In this document: positions 1-11,639 of the stretch, piece after piece
Position numbering within the stretch: position 1 is the first letter of the stretch
Layout: each line of letters opens with the position of its first letter
Position numbers and translations under genes: made by a program
The notes under the pieces: generated by a model
The model's input: the letters and a program-made list of their open reading frames with translations, nothing else
Databases searched by the model: none
What the model was told of the DNA's origin: nothing
NCBI GenBank assembly: GCA_963971405.1
Contig: OZ020488.1
Location: forward strand, 5,238,678-5,302,677
Origin: Psococerastis gibbosa
Taxonomy: Eukaryota; Arthropoda; Insecta; Psocodea; Psocidae
Direction of reading: 5' to 3'
Length of the DNA stretch: 64,000 nucleotides

Positions 1-349
1 GGGCTATTTACAAATACGGTGACGTGGTAGCAGACATTCAAGACTTAGGTGGCGTTTCCACCGACCTCGCATTGCAGAATGCAAATGACATTGACGGAAA
101 TTAGAATTTTTCTTTTTATAGAAATCTATTAAAATGTTTGTACTTAACATATCCCATGACGCCATTTTTTAATTTTAGTTTGTTTGTTTGTGATTTTACT
201 GTATTATCATTGATCAATTTTAACTATGGCACAGAGGAAAATAAACATTTCTGTCAATTCTGCAATGCGAGGTCGGTGGAAACCCCGCCTAAGTCTTGAA
301 TGTCTGCTACCACGTCACTGTTTTTGTAAATAGCCCTAGCCTGGGCGCC
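1..349. mobile_element. Family B foldback element (MITE-like), left end cut by window
   Basis: The first and last ~100 bases are inverted copies of each other. They contain GACGTGGTAGCAGACATTC and the motif CCACCGACCTCGCATTGC. The element ends in GGGCGCC followed by TAA. The same element recurs at 4577, 20883, 35985 and 53534, with a shorter relative at 15966. It has no coding capacity, so it is a non-autonomous DNA element. Confidence 0.8.
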
Positions 350-689
350 TAACCAACTTGCCAACTCGGTGTGTCAAACTTAGAAAAAGGCGCGAGAAAT
401 TCAAATTTTAATGGACACAAGTACCCAACTCATGCAACTACGTAAACTGTAAAAATAAACATGGGTTTTGTTGGCAGACGACAAACACATGGACAATCTT
501 CTGCAGTCAGCATCCATTGTATATATGGTCACCATGAAAAATTAAAGAGCGTTTAGCCAGTTAAAAATTGTAAAATGCGATCTAATGAAGACAATGACAG
601 AATCACGCTTGGGAAATCTTTATTAGCGTACAAATATAAAATAGAACATTCTAAATAAAAACCTTGTGCATGAATGTGTCTTCCATCCT

Positions 690-940
690 TAAATTATAAA
701 TGTTTCTGTTGTTAAAATGGGTAAAACCCAACTATTTTGCATTTAAACTTTGAAATTTTTCCCCCGGGAGAGACCCCCGGCTCCCCCTGTTTCCAACAAT
801 ATGAATAAGTATTTAAGCATTCCTTTGTAAGCTTAAAAAATCTATGCTTTACCGCTGTTAAAATGCATAAAACCCCGCTATTTTTCACTTAAATTTTCAA
901 ATTTTCCCCCCGGAGGAGACCCCCGAGCCCCCCTTTGGTA
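690..940. repeat. Two degenerate direct repeats
   Basis: A block of about 80 bases starting GTTAAAATGGGTAAAACCC and ending in a CCCCCGGGAGAGACCCCC-like segment is repeated about 150 bases downstream with roughly 80% similarity. No coding potential is apparent. It is probably a tail fragment of an old transposable element. Confidence 0.5.
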
Positions 941-1647
941 CCTACCAATCTGTATCAGGCGCATGGGCTTTTCAGACAATGCACTGAAAATTAATGTGCC
1001 CAGTTTCGCTAACAAACACACCAATTGCACAATCGCTACGAATTAATTTGGCTTGGTAGGCTGCACCCACTTTTCCCGGAATGGCCCCCTCCGAAAATCT
1101 GTCCTAGATCCGTCGCAGGTAAAACATGACTTATTTGCCCACCTATATGTAATAATGTAATACAATGTAATACAATGCTTACCTTATCATCCCAGTTATT
1201 ATTTTGGTAGGTCTATTTTAAGTTTTTTGAGTTGCCAAAATAGACTCACTTCCCCCCCCCCCCCAAAAATCATGCCTTACCTACTCCCCTGACTACATTA
1301 ATCCCATTGACTCCTGTTGAAAGGTATTTTACCGTATTGACTTCTTTCTCCGACTGATTATTACTTTTACTTATTAGTACTTAATCTGGCGTCAAGACGG
1401 CACAGCACTGGGCCCAAAGATTCGCCTAGTCTCCATCTCTCGGACACGAAAAAAAAATACATAATCATGAAAATGGTGCCCAAAAACATCAGCTTTCTGT
1501 CTTAGAATAAAGTTTCAAAATTTTTGATTTTGGTTTCGTATTTAATTGACCACCATATTTTTCGCTTCGCCATGTTATTGTTAAGTAAGTTATTGGTAAG
1601 TAGGACCAGCGTCTATAAAAAGAGATCACTTGTGATACTTCGATAGC
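941..1647. other. Non-genic stretch
   Basis: A+T-rich sequence with a poly-C run near 1251. I see no credible exon or repeat structure here. Confidence 0.5.
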
Positions 1648-1832
1648 CAGGTGGTGGCGTGCTTGTACATGTGCGAGTCTCTACACGCCATGCGATTGGA
1701 GACGTGTCGTTCCTCGACACAAGTACCTATTGGGTAACTTAGTGAGGAGACTGAAGAGGACAATCGGATACATTCATTGAATTGTTTGTATGGGATTAAC
1801 CTTTAAAAAAAAAAAAAAAAAAAAAAAAAACT
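1648..1832 (+). mobile_element. Family J SINE-like retroposon with poly-A tail
   Basis: The unit begins AGCCAGGTGGTGGCGTGCTTG and ends in TGTATGGGATTAACCTTT followed by about 25 A residues. A second copy with a similar tail lies at 47850, and a fragment in the opposite orientation lies at 53920. The A tail and short non-coding body suggest a SINE. The head resembles a tRNA A-box region only loosely. Confidence 0.55.
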
Positions 1833-2964
1833 TGCAGCAAAAGTTCATTATCGTCTATGTGCGGTTTGAAATTTGGAACGCAGGAGTGGTTTGTATAGAG
1901 TATCGCCCGTTCTTCTCGCTCAGTCTTTTAGGGACTAAATTGTCCTCCTTACAGCCCGTACGGTAATCTTTTGACTCAATAAATATTTTCCTTTTTCAGA
2001 AAATGGGGATTAGAAAACATCTTTAGTGGGGACGAGGGCCTAGGCTATCTAGTCACAGTTTTAAAGTAGACACATTATCATTTATTTCGTTCACCTTGAC
2101 CAGACTTCTGGAGTGACATTGTGTGACAAGTGACATTGATGCTACTGATGATCCAAATTTGTAATAACAAATTTCGCTGTCTTTTTCATTTATTATTATA
2201 TACATAGTGTAGCAGAATCTGTTCTGCAATAGGGCCTATGATATCATTTACAAGAGAAGAAACTACTGGCCCGTGACCCGGGTCTGCGCTTGCATGAAAT
2301 CTCCCTACACCTGACCGGCCAGAGCCGAAGGTGGTTTTTTATGATTGCAGCCATCATAGCCGAATGCATACCAAAATGCCAATTATTTAACTTATCTCCA
2401 GGATTTAAAATGTAAAAAAAAAAATATTTTCAACAGTAGCTAGCCTGCCGAAAATTGTTCTGCTTATAGGGCCAGTTGCAAGTGAAATGAGGGAAAAAGC
2501 TTCAGAGGTAGGAAATATGACTCATTACTATATACCAGCTAGTACCATCAAAGACAATACAGAAGATTCCTAAATAAGTATGTTCATGGGCGCCGATTGT
2601 GAAAATTATTGGTATGGCCCAACACTGCCCGAGGAAATCCTTTTTTCGGGGGAAGGAGTCAATTTGCCCCCCCCCCCCAGGGGCGGATTAAAGGGGGGTG
2701 GTGGGGCGGTCGCACCAAAAACACCCAAAGCTATAAAAAAAGACGCATTTATATATCACATAGAGTAAACAAATAATTTCGCACATTAGTTCAAAAAAAG
2801 CAAAAGAAGAAATAGGGGGCAAAAATGTCAATCACTGTCTACAAGTGTCTATTTGCCACGTTTTTACGTGTTTTTTTGTTGACTAGCTTGTAAAAAGAAT
2901 GCTTCAAATTGCCATCCACCCCTCCCAAAACTTTTGGTTTAATCCACCACTGCCCCCCCCCTCC
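1833..2964. other. Non-genic stretch
   Basis: No supportable gene. A short open frame over 2580-2768 runs through a poly-C tract and has no recognisable product. Confidence 0.5.
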
Positions 2965-3095
2965 CCCAATAAATATGATGCATGAAGTAGTCTTCTACAA
3001 TTTTGATGAGCCAAATCTTTATAATAACATGCTTAATTAATTAAATAAAAAATAAAAAGGAATACATTTCGGGTTGCCAATTTCCTACGGGCTAC
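2965..3095. repeat. Single arm of the family H foldback element
   Basis: The sequence ATGATGCATGAAGTAGTCTTC through to CTACGGGCTACTTAATT matches one arm of the long inverted repeat at 43892-44275. The other arm is missing, so this is a solo or truncated copy. Confidence 0.6.
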
Positions 3096-3713
3096 TTAAT
3101 TGCAATTTTACAAATGGAACTAATGGAAGGGGGGCCCAAAGGACAAGTTTTGTACTGGGACCCCTTTACAAGTAGGTAAAAGTAAAATTTGCGTATGAAT
3201 TCAAAAAAAATGAGAGAGCATATACAGGATAATATTCCATATTTCAAGAAGTGAAAAAGATTTTTGTGTATAAAGTATAGGAGAGTAAAACAAAAAGACA
3301 AAAACACTTACAGCTTAGGAAGCAGGCCGTGATGCGTACAGTACAGCCTCTGAAGTACCTGCCGCTTGCAAGGTTAATCTCAGAATAATAAAGCACAAAG
3401 CACTCACTGTACCTAGGAGCGGCTACCTACATTAGTATAGTACCTAATGCTCTGTGTTCCTGCACAATCCAAAGTAATAAAAAGCTACTCCCCTACTCCC
3501 TCCAGCGGCAAAACAACCCAAGAGGAACCAGGAATGAGGACATGCAGCTGCAGAAGATCCTCTTTGTTGACCACTGCTCTATTTGGTATGTTGTGGTCAG
3601 CTACATGGGCGGCAGCCGTGTTTTTCTTATGCCTGTGAATGTAACCTACCCATTAGGTTTGAGTTGGCCCCATATCAGGCGGAATGTACAATAATACAAG
3701 TATATCCCATTCT

Positions 3714-4050
3714 GAATGAAGAAGCAGTAGAATCCGGGCTGATGGGCTGTGGTCGAATTGAAAGCGAACTGCCAAACGTTTCATCCACATCTGCGGTCGA
3801 CTTCTTCAGTGGAACTGCGTAGACTTTTAAGATTCTATCTTGCAGGCTCAGCAGCAACTGTTGCTGTTGCTGTTGCTCAGTTGCTGCTGGGCCTCCAAGA
3901 TACAATCTTAAAAGTCTACGCAGCACCACTGAAGAAGTCGACCGCAGATGTTGACGAAACATTTGGAAGTTCGCTTTCAATTCGACCACGGCCCACCAGC
4001 CCGGATTTTACTGCTTCTTCATTCGACTCCGGCCGTGAAAGCTTTTGCTA
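3714..4050. mobile_element. Family F foldback element with ~150-bp arms
   Basis: A large inverted repeat: the left arm (GAAGAAGCAGTAGAATCCGG onward) and right arm (ending CCGGATTTTACTGCTTCTTC) are complementary, around a short TTGCTG-repeat loop near 3861-3876. Related pieces occur at 27085, 29201 and 46185. Each arm carries a CTGAAGA-hairpin-GAAAC segment discussed in the findings. The open frames read through it are artefacts of the palindrome. Confidence 0.75.
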
Positions 4051-4573
4051 TTACCCATTCCCATTCCCATTCTGTCGTTGAGGAACAAACCTCTACCTTC
4101 CGTTGCCTAGCCTAGCTTTCCACCAAATGAACTACTCCTGGTCAGCAACTCTATCGCCTAAAACTATTTCTCCTTCTACTTCTTCTTCTTATTATTCTTC
4201 TTCAAATGCCTCTTCTATCTAAGATTGGTGATCATCAAGACAATAAAGTTATGAAGACTATACTTTTATTGTAGTGTACACTCTGTATAGAAATTGGATC
4301 AATATAATAATAATATAATATAAATAATATAATAATATACTAAGGAATTGTAATGTAGGGGTTTCCTGTTGCCTTCTGCATCCTTATGCCGTTGACTCTT
4401 CATTCAGTTCCTACAGGACCAGATTCCTAATTCCCATAGGACAAAAGAGTGCTGCACAAAAAAGACTGCTTGCCACTTATCCTTCAAACTCGGTTCCATA
4501 TCTGTTCAGTCTCCATTACGCGCTTCCATGTTCACAGCGAGGATGTACAGAGTAGGGATTATCGCGTCTTCAC
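4051..4573. other. Non-genic stretch with AAT microsatellite
   Basis: A pyrimidine-rich stretch is followed by an AATAATAT simple repeat near 4299-4340. No coding signal is visible. Confidence 0.5.
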
Positions 4574-4576
4574 TTA

Positions 4577-4971
4577 GGTGCGGTTTCCACCGACCTCTAA
4601 GTGCAAACTACACATACGGTGACGTGGTAGCAGATATCATTAATAAAGACGGGGTTTCCACATACCTCTCATTGCAGAATGCAAATGACATTGACGGAAA
4701 TTTGAATTTTTCTTTTTATTGAAATCTATTAAAATGTTTGTACTTAACATATCCCATGAAGCCATTTTTTAATTTTAGTTTGTTTGTTTGTGATTTTACT
4801 CTATGATCATAGATCAATTTTAACTATGGCATAGAGTAAAACAAAAATTTCCGTCAATGTCATTTGCATTCTGCAATGAGAGGTCGGTGGAAACCCCGCC
4901 TTTATTAATGATATCTCCTACCACGTCACCGTATGTGTATTTTGCACTTACAGGTCGGTGGTAACCGCGCC
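4577..4971. mobile_element. Family B foldback element with TTA target duplication
   Basis: The element is flanked on both sides by TTA (4574-4576 and 4972-4974). Its ends are GGTGCGGTTTCCACCGACC and a close inverted copy. A second, inner inverted repeat (TTTCCACATACCTCTCATTGC and its complement) lies inside, so the structure looks like an element within an element. A 3-bp TTA duplication is typical of PIF/Harbinger-type MITEs. There is no transposase. Confidence 0.8.
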
Positions 4972-5040
4972 TTATGAGACCATAAGGCATTACCGTAGCC
5001 TACCGTACTCAGATGCTCAGCTACTTTGAAGACTATTTTA

Positions 5041-5426
5041 GGGCAAAACCGGAGTCGCCAATATTCCATTTCTGTGCAAAATTTAATTTCTCATTAAATA
5101 TGGAACGCAGATCAATGAAAAAATGCTGAATGGAAAGAAGAATTTTTTCTCCTAATTTTGATACATAGTAAGTTGCAATCATCAATACCGATCGGCTACA
5201 GTTAGTGAACTTGATACGCAAAAAATAACGGTCACTCAGGAGTTCAAGCTGAAGGAGTTCATCAACTGTGGCGAATCGGGGTTAATTAAGGCCACATCCT
5301 ATGCATCAAAATAAGGAGAAAAAATTCTTCTTGCCTTTCTGCATTTTTTCATTGTTCTGCGTTCCATATTTCATGAGAAATTGAAGTTTGAACAGAAAAT
5401 GGAATATCGGCGACTCCGGTTTGCCC
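5041..5426. mobile_element. Family N foldback element with TTA target duplication
   Basis: Inverted arms of about 125 bases begin GGGCAAAACCGGAGTCGCC and end GGCGACTCCGGTTTGCCC. TTA is present on both sides (5038-5040 and 5427-5429). The termini differ from family B but the target-site length is the same, so this is another PIF/Harbinger-like non-autonomous element. Confidence 0.75.
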
Positions 5427-5469
5427 TTAACAACTCCCATTAGCTGAGCAATCTCTCCCTGATTTTGCA

Positions 5470-5550
5470 CACACTTCTTGTCTATACACCTTTCCGAGAA
5501 TCTTAGCTCCCACTTTTCAAGGAGCTCCTCCCTCCTGTTCGATATATATA
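5470..5550 (-). pseudogene. LINE ORF2 remnant (small)
   Basis: Read on the minus strand, the stretch encodes EELLEKW followed, after a frameshift, by KILGKVYR. This matches the EELLERW...KILRKVYG segment of the LINE fragment at 49563-49775. It is a frameshifted relic. Confidence 0.4.
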
Positions 5551-5556
5551 TTATTA

Positions 5557-6385
5557 TTGCTTTCCAATTGATACGTAGTATAAGGAAAGCTTTGTGATGG
5601 TCAAAATTTTGGATTCCGATATTTCAACGGATTTACACGTTTTCAGGTCCCAGGAACCCAAAAAAGTGGTTTTTACGAAATGTCTGTCTGTCTGTCTGTC
5701 TGTGCATTGATTTCCGGGCAAACTACTCGGTCGATTTTGATGAAATTCGGCATGTAGGTTCACAAAAATCATACCTCGAGATCATTTTTTTTATTTGGGG
5801 CTAACTCAATTTGGGGGGGTTTCATTCTCAAAAAACTCCAAAAAACGTCAAAAAAAAATATTTCTCAAAAACGGCTCAACGATTTCTTTTAAATTCACAT
5901 ATATTCTAGTCGTTCTTACTGTTGATAAAATGCGGTGGGTCGCTTACCCCTTGCTTCTGGGGGTAAAAAAATAAAAATAACTTAATTTTAATGAAAAATG
6001 ACTAAAAAATAATATTTCTGCGAAACTTTTCTATCGATGATTTCTACCTTCAGGCATGTTTTAGGTGTTAAGTTGAGTAACGAAACCGGACAGTTGGCTT
6101 TCCCAAAAACCTATTTGCTTTTGCGCAAAATTTTTTTTTGAAAAAATGATAGAAACTTCACGCTGAAATGCATTGCCTGCCCTGCCATTATTACTGTGTT
6201 GTAATGTGTTTTAAAATTATTGAGGTTACCTAACCTCCAGTGACGTCAGTGACACCCCCCCCCCCCCCCCGAGATATCCGAAATTTAACCGTAGGAAAAT
6301 TATTTACCATGAAATTATTCATTTTCTCTCCCTACTAATTGGTAAATTGGAAAGCATGTTCGAGTAAACTCGGACCAGTTCTTTT
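5557..6385 (-). mobile_element. Family A dispersed element, near full length
   Basis: It starts TTGCTTTCCAATTGATACG and ends AAATTGGAAAGCATGTTCG, so TGCTTTCCAATTT is inverted at the two ends. A short hairpin (CGAGTAAACTCG) lies just inside the end near 6365. The interior holds a TCTG microsatellite and conserved non-coding blocks such as TTTCCGGGCAAACTACTCGG. About eleven full or partial copies occur in the window. Orientation is given relative to the copy at 52005. Confidence 0.8.
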
Positions 6386-7767
6386 CTAGGATCTTCTCGA
6401 TTGGGTTCTTGATTTAGGCAGATGAAGCGTGCTGAAATGCCGTCTGTTCCTCTGAAAATCTGAGTACCGTGATGGGAAATAGCCGGGTTGGGTTGAAGTG
6501 AGATTCTCACGCCCCCCCCCCCCACCGCCCCCTCAAATAAGGCCCTAATGTCCGGATTTCGTTTAATGCTATATCATTAGATCACTCGTGCTCAAACTGT
6601 CACCATGACATTAAATTGTCATCTACAACAATTAAGTGGTTGCAATGCCAAGGTCGTGACCTTCAACACTGCACCGCAGCTACAGTGCATATTGTAACCT
6701 TAGGCCTCTAGCGTATATATAGTTACTTACCCTCTTACTTAGGGCCTTTCCAGCTGACAAGTCTCGGTAAAGACGTGTCCTATGGTAAAAATGATCGACC
6801 TAGAGCCCAGAGGCAGGCGTATTAAAGATCCGTCACAGATCTGTTAAAGATCTTAATTTTAATAATTTTAATAATTTAAATAGGTACGTTGTTTTTTAAT
6901 TACACGACCTGAAGTTAATTGTTTTGTTTTGTAACACAATTTTAAAAGAATTTATTTTGTATTGTAGATTAAGTGTTTAGAATAAGTTTTACCTAATATA
7001 AATGTTATCTATTATATAGAATGTATTTCTCGATAAATAAAATTTACTTTACTTTATCTGTATACCTCAGTATGGCGTGGGTTCTGTTATTGGGCTTGCT
7101 AATTTGAGAGAGAAAACTATTTGAACTCATTGTAACACTTATAATTACCTGAATCAAAATTAATAGTAGGTACAATTTTTATAAGTAAGTTCTTCTTCTC
7201 AGCAAAATCTTGTTACCACGATTACAAAGCCAGTAAAGTGCAGTGAATCCTCCAAGTTTTAGGGCGATTCATCTACCTATTGAAATGGCAACCAATGTTC
7301 GCCTTCTGGATATTTCTTCACACCTTTTCATTTTATGACCCCCTGAGCCTAAATTCAAAATATTATATACTGTATATATATTTGTATATATGTATATCGG
7401 TTTTAGGAAGCACTCTAACTTCCGTAAATATTATCCGATTTGATGAAACATGGCACAAAAATTGATAATACAAATGTCTTGATCGAGTTAGTTAACCAGC
7501 TAGATCCACTATTTAGTTACAAGTTGGATGGCGGCCGATTGAAACCTTATATAATAAAATTCATATCACAGTTAATATTGATCGCAGAGGAATGAATTTC
7601 AATTTGACAGAAAGCCCGTATTGTTATATACGATAATGGTTATTATTATTTTTACGACAAATCAACCATTTTAAGATGGCGTCCAGTCAAAGTGAAAATA
7701 ATTTGATAAATAAAAGTTCATAGTTAGTGCCCTATTTTGGTTGAAAACTGTTGTTTTTAACGTCTGC
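6386..7767. other. Non-genic stretch
   Basis: A+T-rich with a poly-C run near 6511. I see no exon with both splice signals and conserved coding content. Confidence 0.5.
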
Positions 7768-8130
7768 TTTCAGCATTTCTGCTTTAAGCAACCCTGTCAT
7801 CCTGGCGGGGGGAGTGAGTCTGTTTGTTAACTTGAGGCACCCTAAGGGCAGACTCTCTCACCTCGGGGAAAGGGGAGTTGACTGACAGGGCGGACCTCCT
7901 GATTATAGTGGATTCCGAACCACTTGGGGAACATAGTAAAGTCACACGATTAAATCGGAGGTGACCAGGACTCGACACGTACTTATGCTGCCTAAGCGCG
8001 TTATCATGTCCCACCATGTTTCCCTGCCAACGCTGTGTACACTACCAAGTTTGTCGCAGTATGAAACATGCTCTGCTCTATTGGAATAACATGGTAAGGC
8101 CGTTGGCGTATACGTGTATGTAAGATTGAA
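7768..8130 (-). mobile_element. Family E dispersed element, copy 1
   Basis: The reverse complement of this segment matches the unit at 10905-11270, including TGGTTCGGAATCCACTATAA and AACAAACAGACTCACTCCCC. Three variant copies (8455, 37655, 46590) share the central block but differ downstream. It is a short non-coding retroposon of unknown class. Confidence 0.7.
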
Positions 8131-8454
8131 ATATAATAATAATGATGAAATTTGCATGGGCTATTCTTCCTACCATCACTAGTGATGTTAAGAAGAATAT
8201 GACGGTTGAAAATTTGGAACACAAGAGTGTTTTGTGTGTTGATGTTGTGTACGGGAAAATAATGAAGTATTTTTTATTACATACACAGCGTAGAGGAAAA
8301 GGAGGGTTTGCGGAATCTCCATACACCTGATCGGCCAGAGACGAATGGGACTTTTTTTAATTTGTCGCTCGAAATGTTATTGATCTCGTTTTGATAACCC
8401 TTTGGTAGTAAACATACATATATATAAATTAGCAATTAAGTCTCGGTTTCTAGT

Positions 8455-8760
8455 ACCTAGTAGTAGTAGTAGTAGTAGTGTTCGTCGGGTTAATAACGCC
8501 TTAGGCCTCATATTTGGGCCCATAGAGCGACTCCGACTTGACTGTCCTATGCCCGCCCATAGGACAGTGGACCTCCTGATTATAGTGGATTCCGAACCAC
8601 TTGGGAAACACAGTGAAGTCACACGATTAGTTCGGAGGTGACCAGACAAGTCTTACCATGTTTCCCTACCGGCACTGTGCTGCACACGACCAAGTTATTT
8701 GCAGCTTTGAACCTGCTCTGGTCCGCTGGATTCAACTTGGTATGGCGGCCGGCTTTTCTA
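8455..8760 (-). mobile_element. Family E variant element, copy 2, with TAG-repeat tail
   Basis: The segment shares TCCGAACCACTTGGGAAACA and neighbouring sequence with family E. On the listed strand it is preceded by a (TAG)n run at 8459, which would be a (CTA)n tail in the element's orientation. It is almost identical to 46590-46885, so this subfamily is probably younger than the others. Confidence 0.7.
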
Positions 8761-9154
8761 GTACCTAACGAATGCCCCCAAACCGGCTACAATAAGAAAT
8801 TCTCCCCACAAAGGCTACCTATCTACTTTTAACGGGTGTCAATTACGGCGAGACTGTGGCCATAATTCGAACGAAAAAAGTTGCCAAAAAAAAGTCGGAT
8901 GTACCTAGAGAAGCTGTCTTGGAACACAATTTCTCTAGGGATGGCTGTAACCAGTTTTTATGAATTTTTCAGAAAAACAATAGGTTATACATAATTATAG
9001 GGTAAAATATGATAGGGTTTGTTTTAAGATTTAGTTTAAACGCTTACATACAGCTAGTTTTCTACCCGAAAAAGCCTTTGGAAATAAAATTAGGCATGCC
9101 TCGCGTTCAGTACTCCCATTATTAATAATATTATACAATGGCATAATATGATTA

Positions 9155-9189
<35 letters not shown>

Positions 9190-10281
9190 TATGTTCAATA
9201 TAATACCTATTTCGTTTAGTTTAGGAAAACAGTTCTCCAACATGTGAAAATCATCAGGCTGAGTTAAAATTAGGCTTAGGCAGACAAGTAGTCATAATTT
9301 TATTGTAAGTAAGTACAGTACTTTTAAAAGCTCGCTCATTTTGCACGGAAATGTCATCAATATCTCCTACAGCACGGTAATGCAGTTATGCAATTGGGCA
9401 ATTTTCCTTCCAACAAAATTCTCTTGACAATAACGAATTTTAGAATTTTCATATTCTTTCTTTTTACTCTGGTAATAATCAGTTTTTTTAAGACGTGTCT
9501 GTGAAATAGAAGGCTAGGCTTGAAACTCAATTTGTAAGGAACAAATTCCACATGGCCTGGGTCCACCCGCACCCAAATTGCTGACTTCTTGTCATCGTCG
9601 GTAGGAGAAAACGCAGCTGCTTAACATATTTGTTGACCATGATAGTATCCCAAATACTCAATGTCAGGATTATTATATGCATTTTTCATTCATCAATAAT
9701 TCAATAAGCATACCAGTAATGCATCTTAATAATAACCGCATTAGTTTTTTTTCACTGCGATGAGCAATGAGCATGAGTTTGAATGAATAACTGTCGCAGC
9801 GTTCAATTCAAAATCCATAATTTACGAGAATGAAGCAATTATTAGCGTCCAATACAGAACTATTGACAATATAAGAAGTAAAACTAATAATAATTTAATT
9901 TATTATGTTGGCTTAAGTTTCCGGTTTCCGCCATATTTTATGTCGGTACTGTTGACAAACTGTAACAAATAAAAATGGAAAATGGCGGCGCCTGGCGGCA
10001 AAAAATGTAAACAACGGGAATGGATTCATTTTCATTTTAATCATTTTCTATTAGTTACTGAAAGAAAAGAAAGAAATATATTTCATACAATACAAAATGA
10101 AATTAATTATACAACAAACCCACTAAGAAATTAACAATGTTCCTACTAAATATATATATGTATAAATTCCTCCGTGGGCACCTCAATCAAAACCTATGAA
10201 AGGTTTGTGTGATTGAATTTGTGATGTTTTAACATAACTTAAGTAATAATAATAAATTTTGAAAAGTTTCTAGAAAATTAC
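8761..10281. other. Non-genic stretch with ATT microsatellite
   Basis: An (ATT)n repeat lies at about 9152-9187. The rest is A+T-rich and I find no gene in it. Confidence 0.5.
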
Positions 10282-10321
10282 AGGAGGATAAATTGCAATT
10301 GGCTAATAGATTTGAATTGAT

Positions 10322-10560
10322 TTATTTTTTAATCCAGATTTTTATTAGTTTTATAAATTTATGTTTGTTATTTACATGGCATTTTAGGAAAAGAGGTAAT
10401 AGGTTATATAATTTTGTTACTTGATAGAGAGGTGAATGGAAAGCAAGTGATTTATTTATGTTGGGCGTATTGACAGATAGCTGGTTCCTAGTTCTGGTTT
10501 CATAAATATGTTCAATTAATGGTGGCAATATTAACTTACGCTCGGGGTGGCTATTAAATA
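10322..10560 (-). pseudogene. LINE ORF2 C-terminal remnant
   Basis: The minus strand encodes HIYETRTRNQLSVNTPNINK and then SPLYQVTKLYNLLPLFLK. This has the pattern (TRxxxxLxxPxxNT...PLYxxxKLYNxLP) common at the end of CR1/Jockey-like LINE polyproteins. No start codon context or neighbouring domains remain. Confidence 0.5.
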
Positions 10561-10740
10561 TGCTAGAACTGTTTAATTAATTAATTAATGTATATATATA
10601 CAATGTCATTGATCCTGCCGGAGTCAAAACTTCAAAATTAGCCGATAAAACTTTCCGGTCCATTATGTGCTTGATTCAAATTTGTTTCTTTATGTAAGTA
10701 TGATTTGTTTAAAATTTAATAATTAATGAAATTTTAGCAG

Positions 10741-10832
10741 TTTGTTTTTATTTTATGAGGGATAAAAACTCCCCAAAGTTGAGTTAGCTCAAAATAGAAA
10801 GAACCGGCCGAACATGCTTTCCTATTTATCAG
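10741..10832 (+). repeat. Family A fragments, two truncated pieces joined
   Basis: An interior family A block (ACTCCCCAAAGTTGAGTTAG) is followed directly by the start of another copy (GAACCGGCCGAACATGCTTT). Both are truncated. Confidence 0.55.
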
Positions 10833-10904
10833 TTATTTGAATTAGAGCTCTGATTGGGACATGCGAGTGTCTTGTCGACCCTTATTCGAGAAATTCGATA
10901 TCCT

Positions 10905-11270
10905 CCCTCTGGCATCAGGCCAACGGCCTTACCATGTTGATTCCATTAGAGCAGAGCATGTTTCAAACTGCGGCAACTTGGTAGTGTGCACAGCGTTGGC
11001 AGGGGAACCTGGTGGGACATGATTATTCGCTTAGACAGTATAAGTCGAGTCCTGGTCACCTCCGATTTAATCGTGTGACTTTACCATGTTCCCCAAGTGG
11101 TTCGGAATCCACTATAATCAGGAGGTCCACCCTGTTAGTCAACTCCCCTTTCCCCGAGGTGAAAGAGTCTGCCCTTTGGGTGCCTCAAGTTAACAAACAG
11201 ACTCACTCCCCCCACCAGGCTGACAGGGTTGCTTAAAAGCAGAAATGCTGAAAGCAGGCGTTAGAAACAA
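10905..11270 (+). mobile_element. Family E dispersed element, copy 3
   Basis: This is the inverse of 7768-8130 and about 90% similar by eye. It contains GAGCAGAGCATGTTTCAAAC, CAAGTGGTTCGGAATCCACT and, at its end, GCTTAAAAGCAGAAATGCTG. Short open frames across it are shared between copies, but they contain no recognisable domain and probably reflect repeat sequence only. Confidence 0.7.
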
Positions 11271-11639
11271 CCCTCTGGCATCAGTGTTGACGTACACTCA
11301 TAGGCACCTGCACAAATATGCATTTAATCTAGACAGACACTCACCAACATCAGGCATGTTGCACCAGGAGGCAGGAGCAATACCGTACAGCCGCCATGGG
11401 GAAAAGAGGAATTTTTTTTTTCAAATTCACCCCGCCACTTGCAGTAGGTGCGAGGTTGTGAGGCATCTAGCTCTAACACCATCCCAATTTAGGAAGGGCG
11501 TGATTAGGCTTCTTGTTGTGAACCACCCTTACTATGTGCCTTAATTTTTTTGACCACAACTACTACAGTTGAGTTTATATGCTATGTATTATATGTTTCT
11601 GGGTTTTTGTTTAACGTAATAGGGGTACTTTATCTAGCC

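Noticed and set aside
3675..4081. Similar ~100-codon open frames on opposite strands
   Set aside because: Both arise because the DNA is a large palindrome (family F). They encode mirror copies of the same non-coding repeat.
5640..5710. TCTG/CAGA repeats as an independent microsatellite or CRISPR-like array
   Set aside because: The repeat is an internal part of every family A copy and has no spacers.
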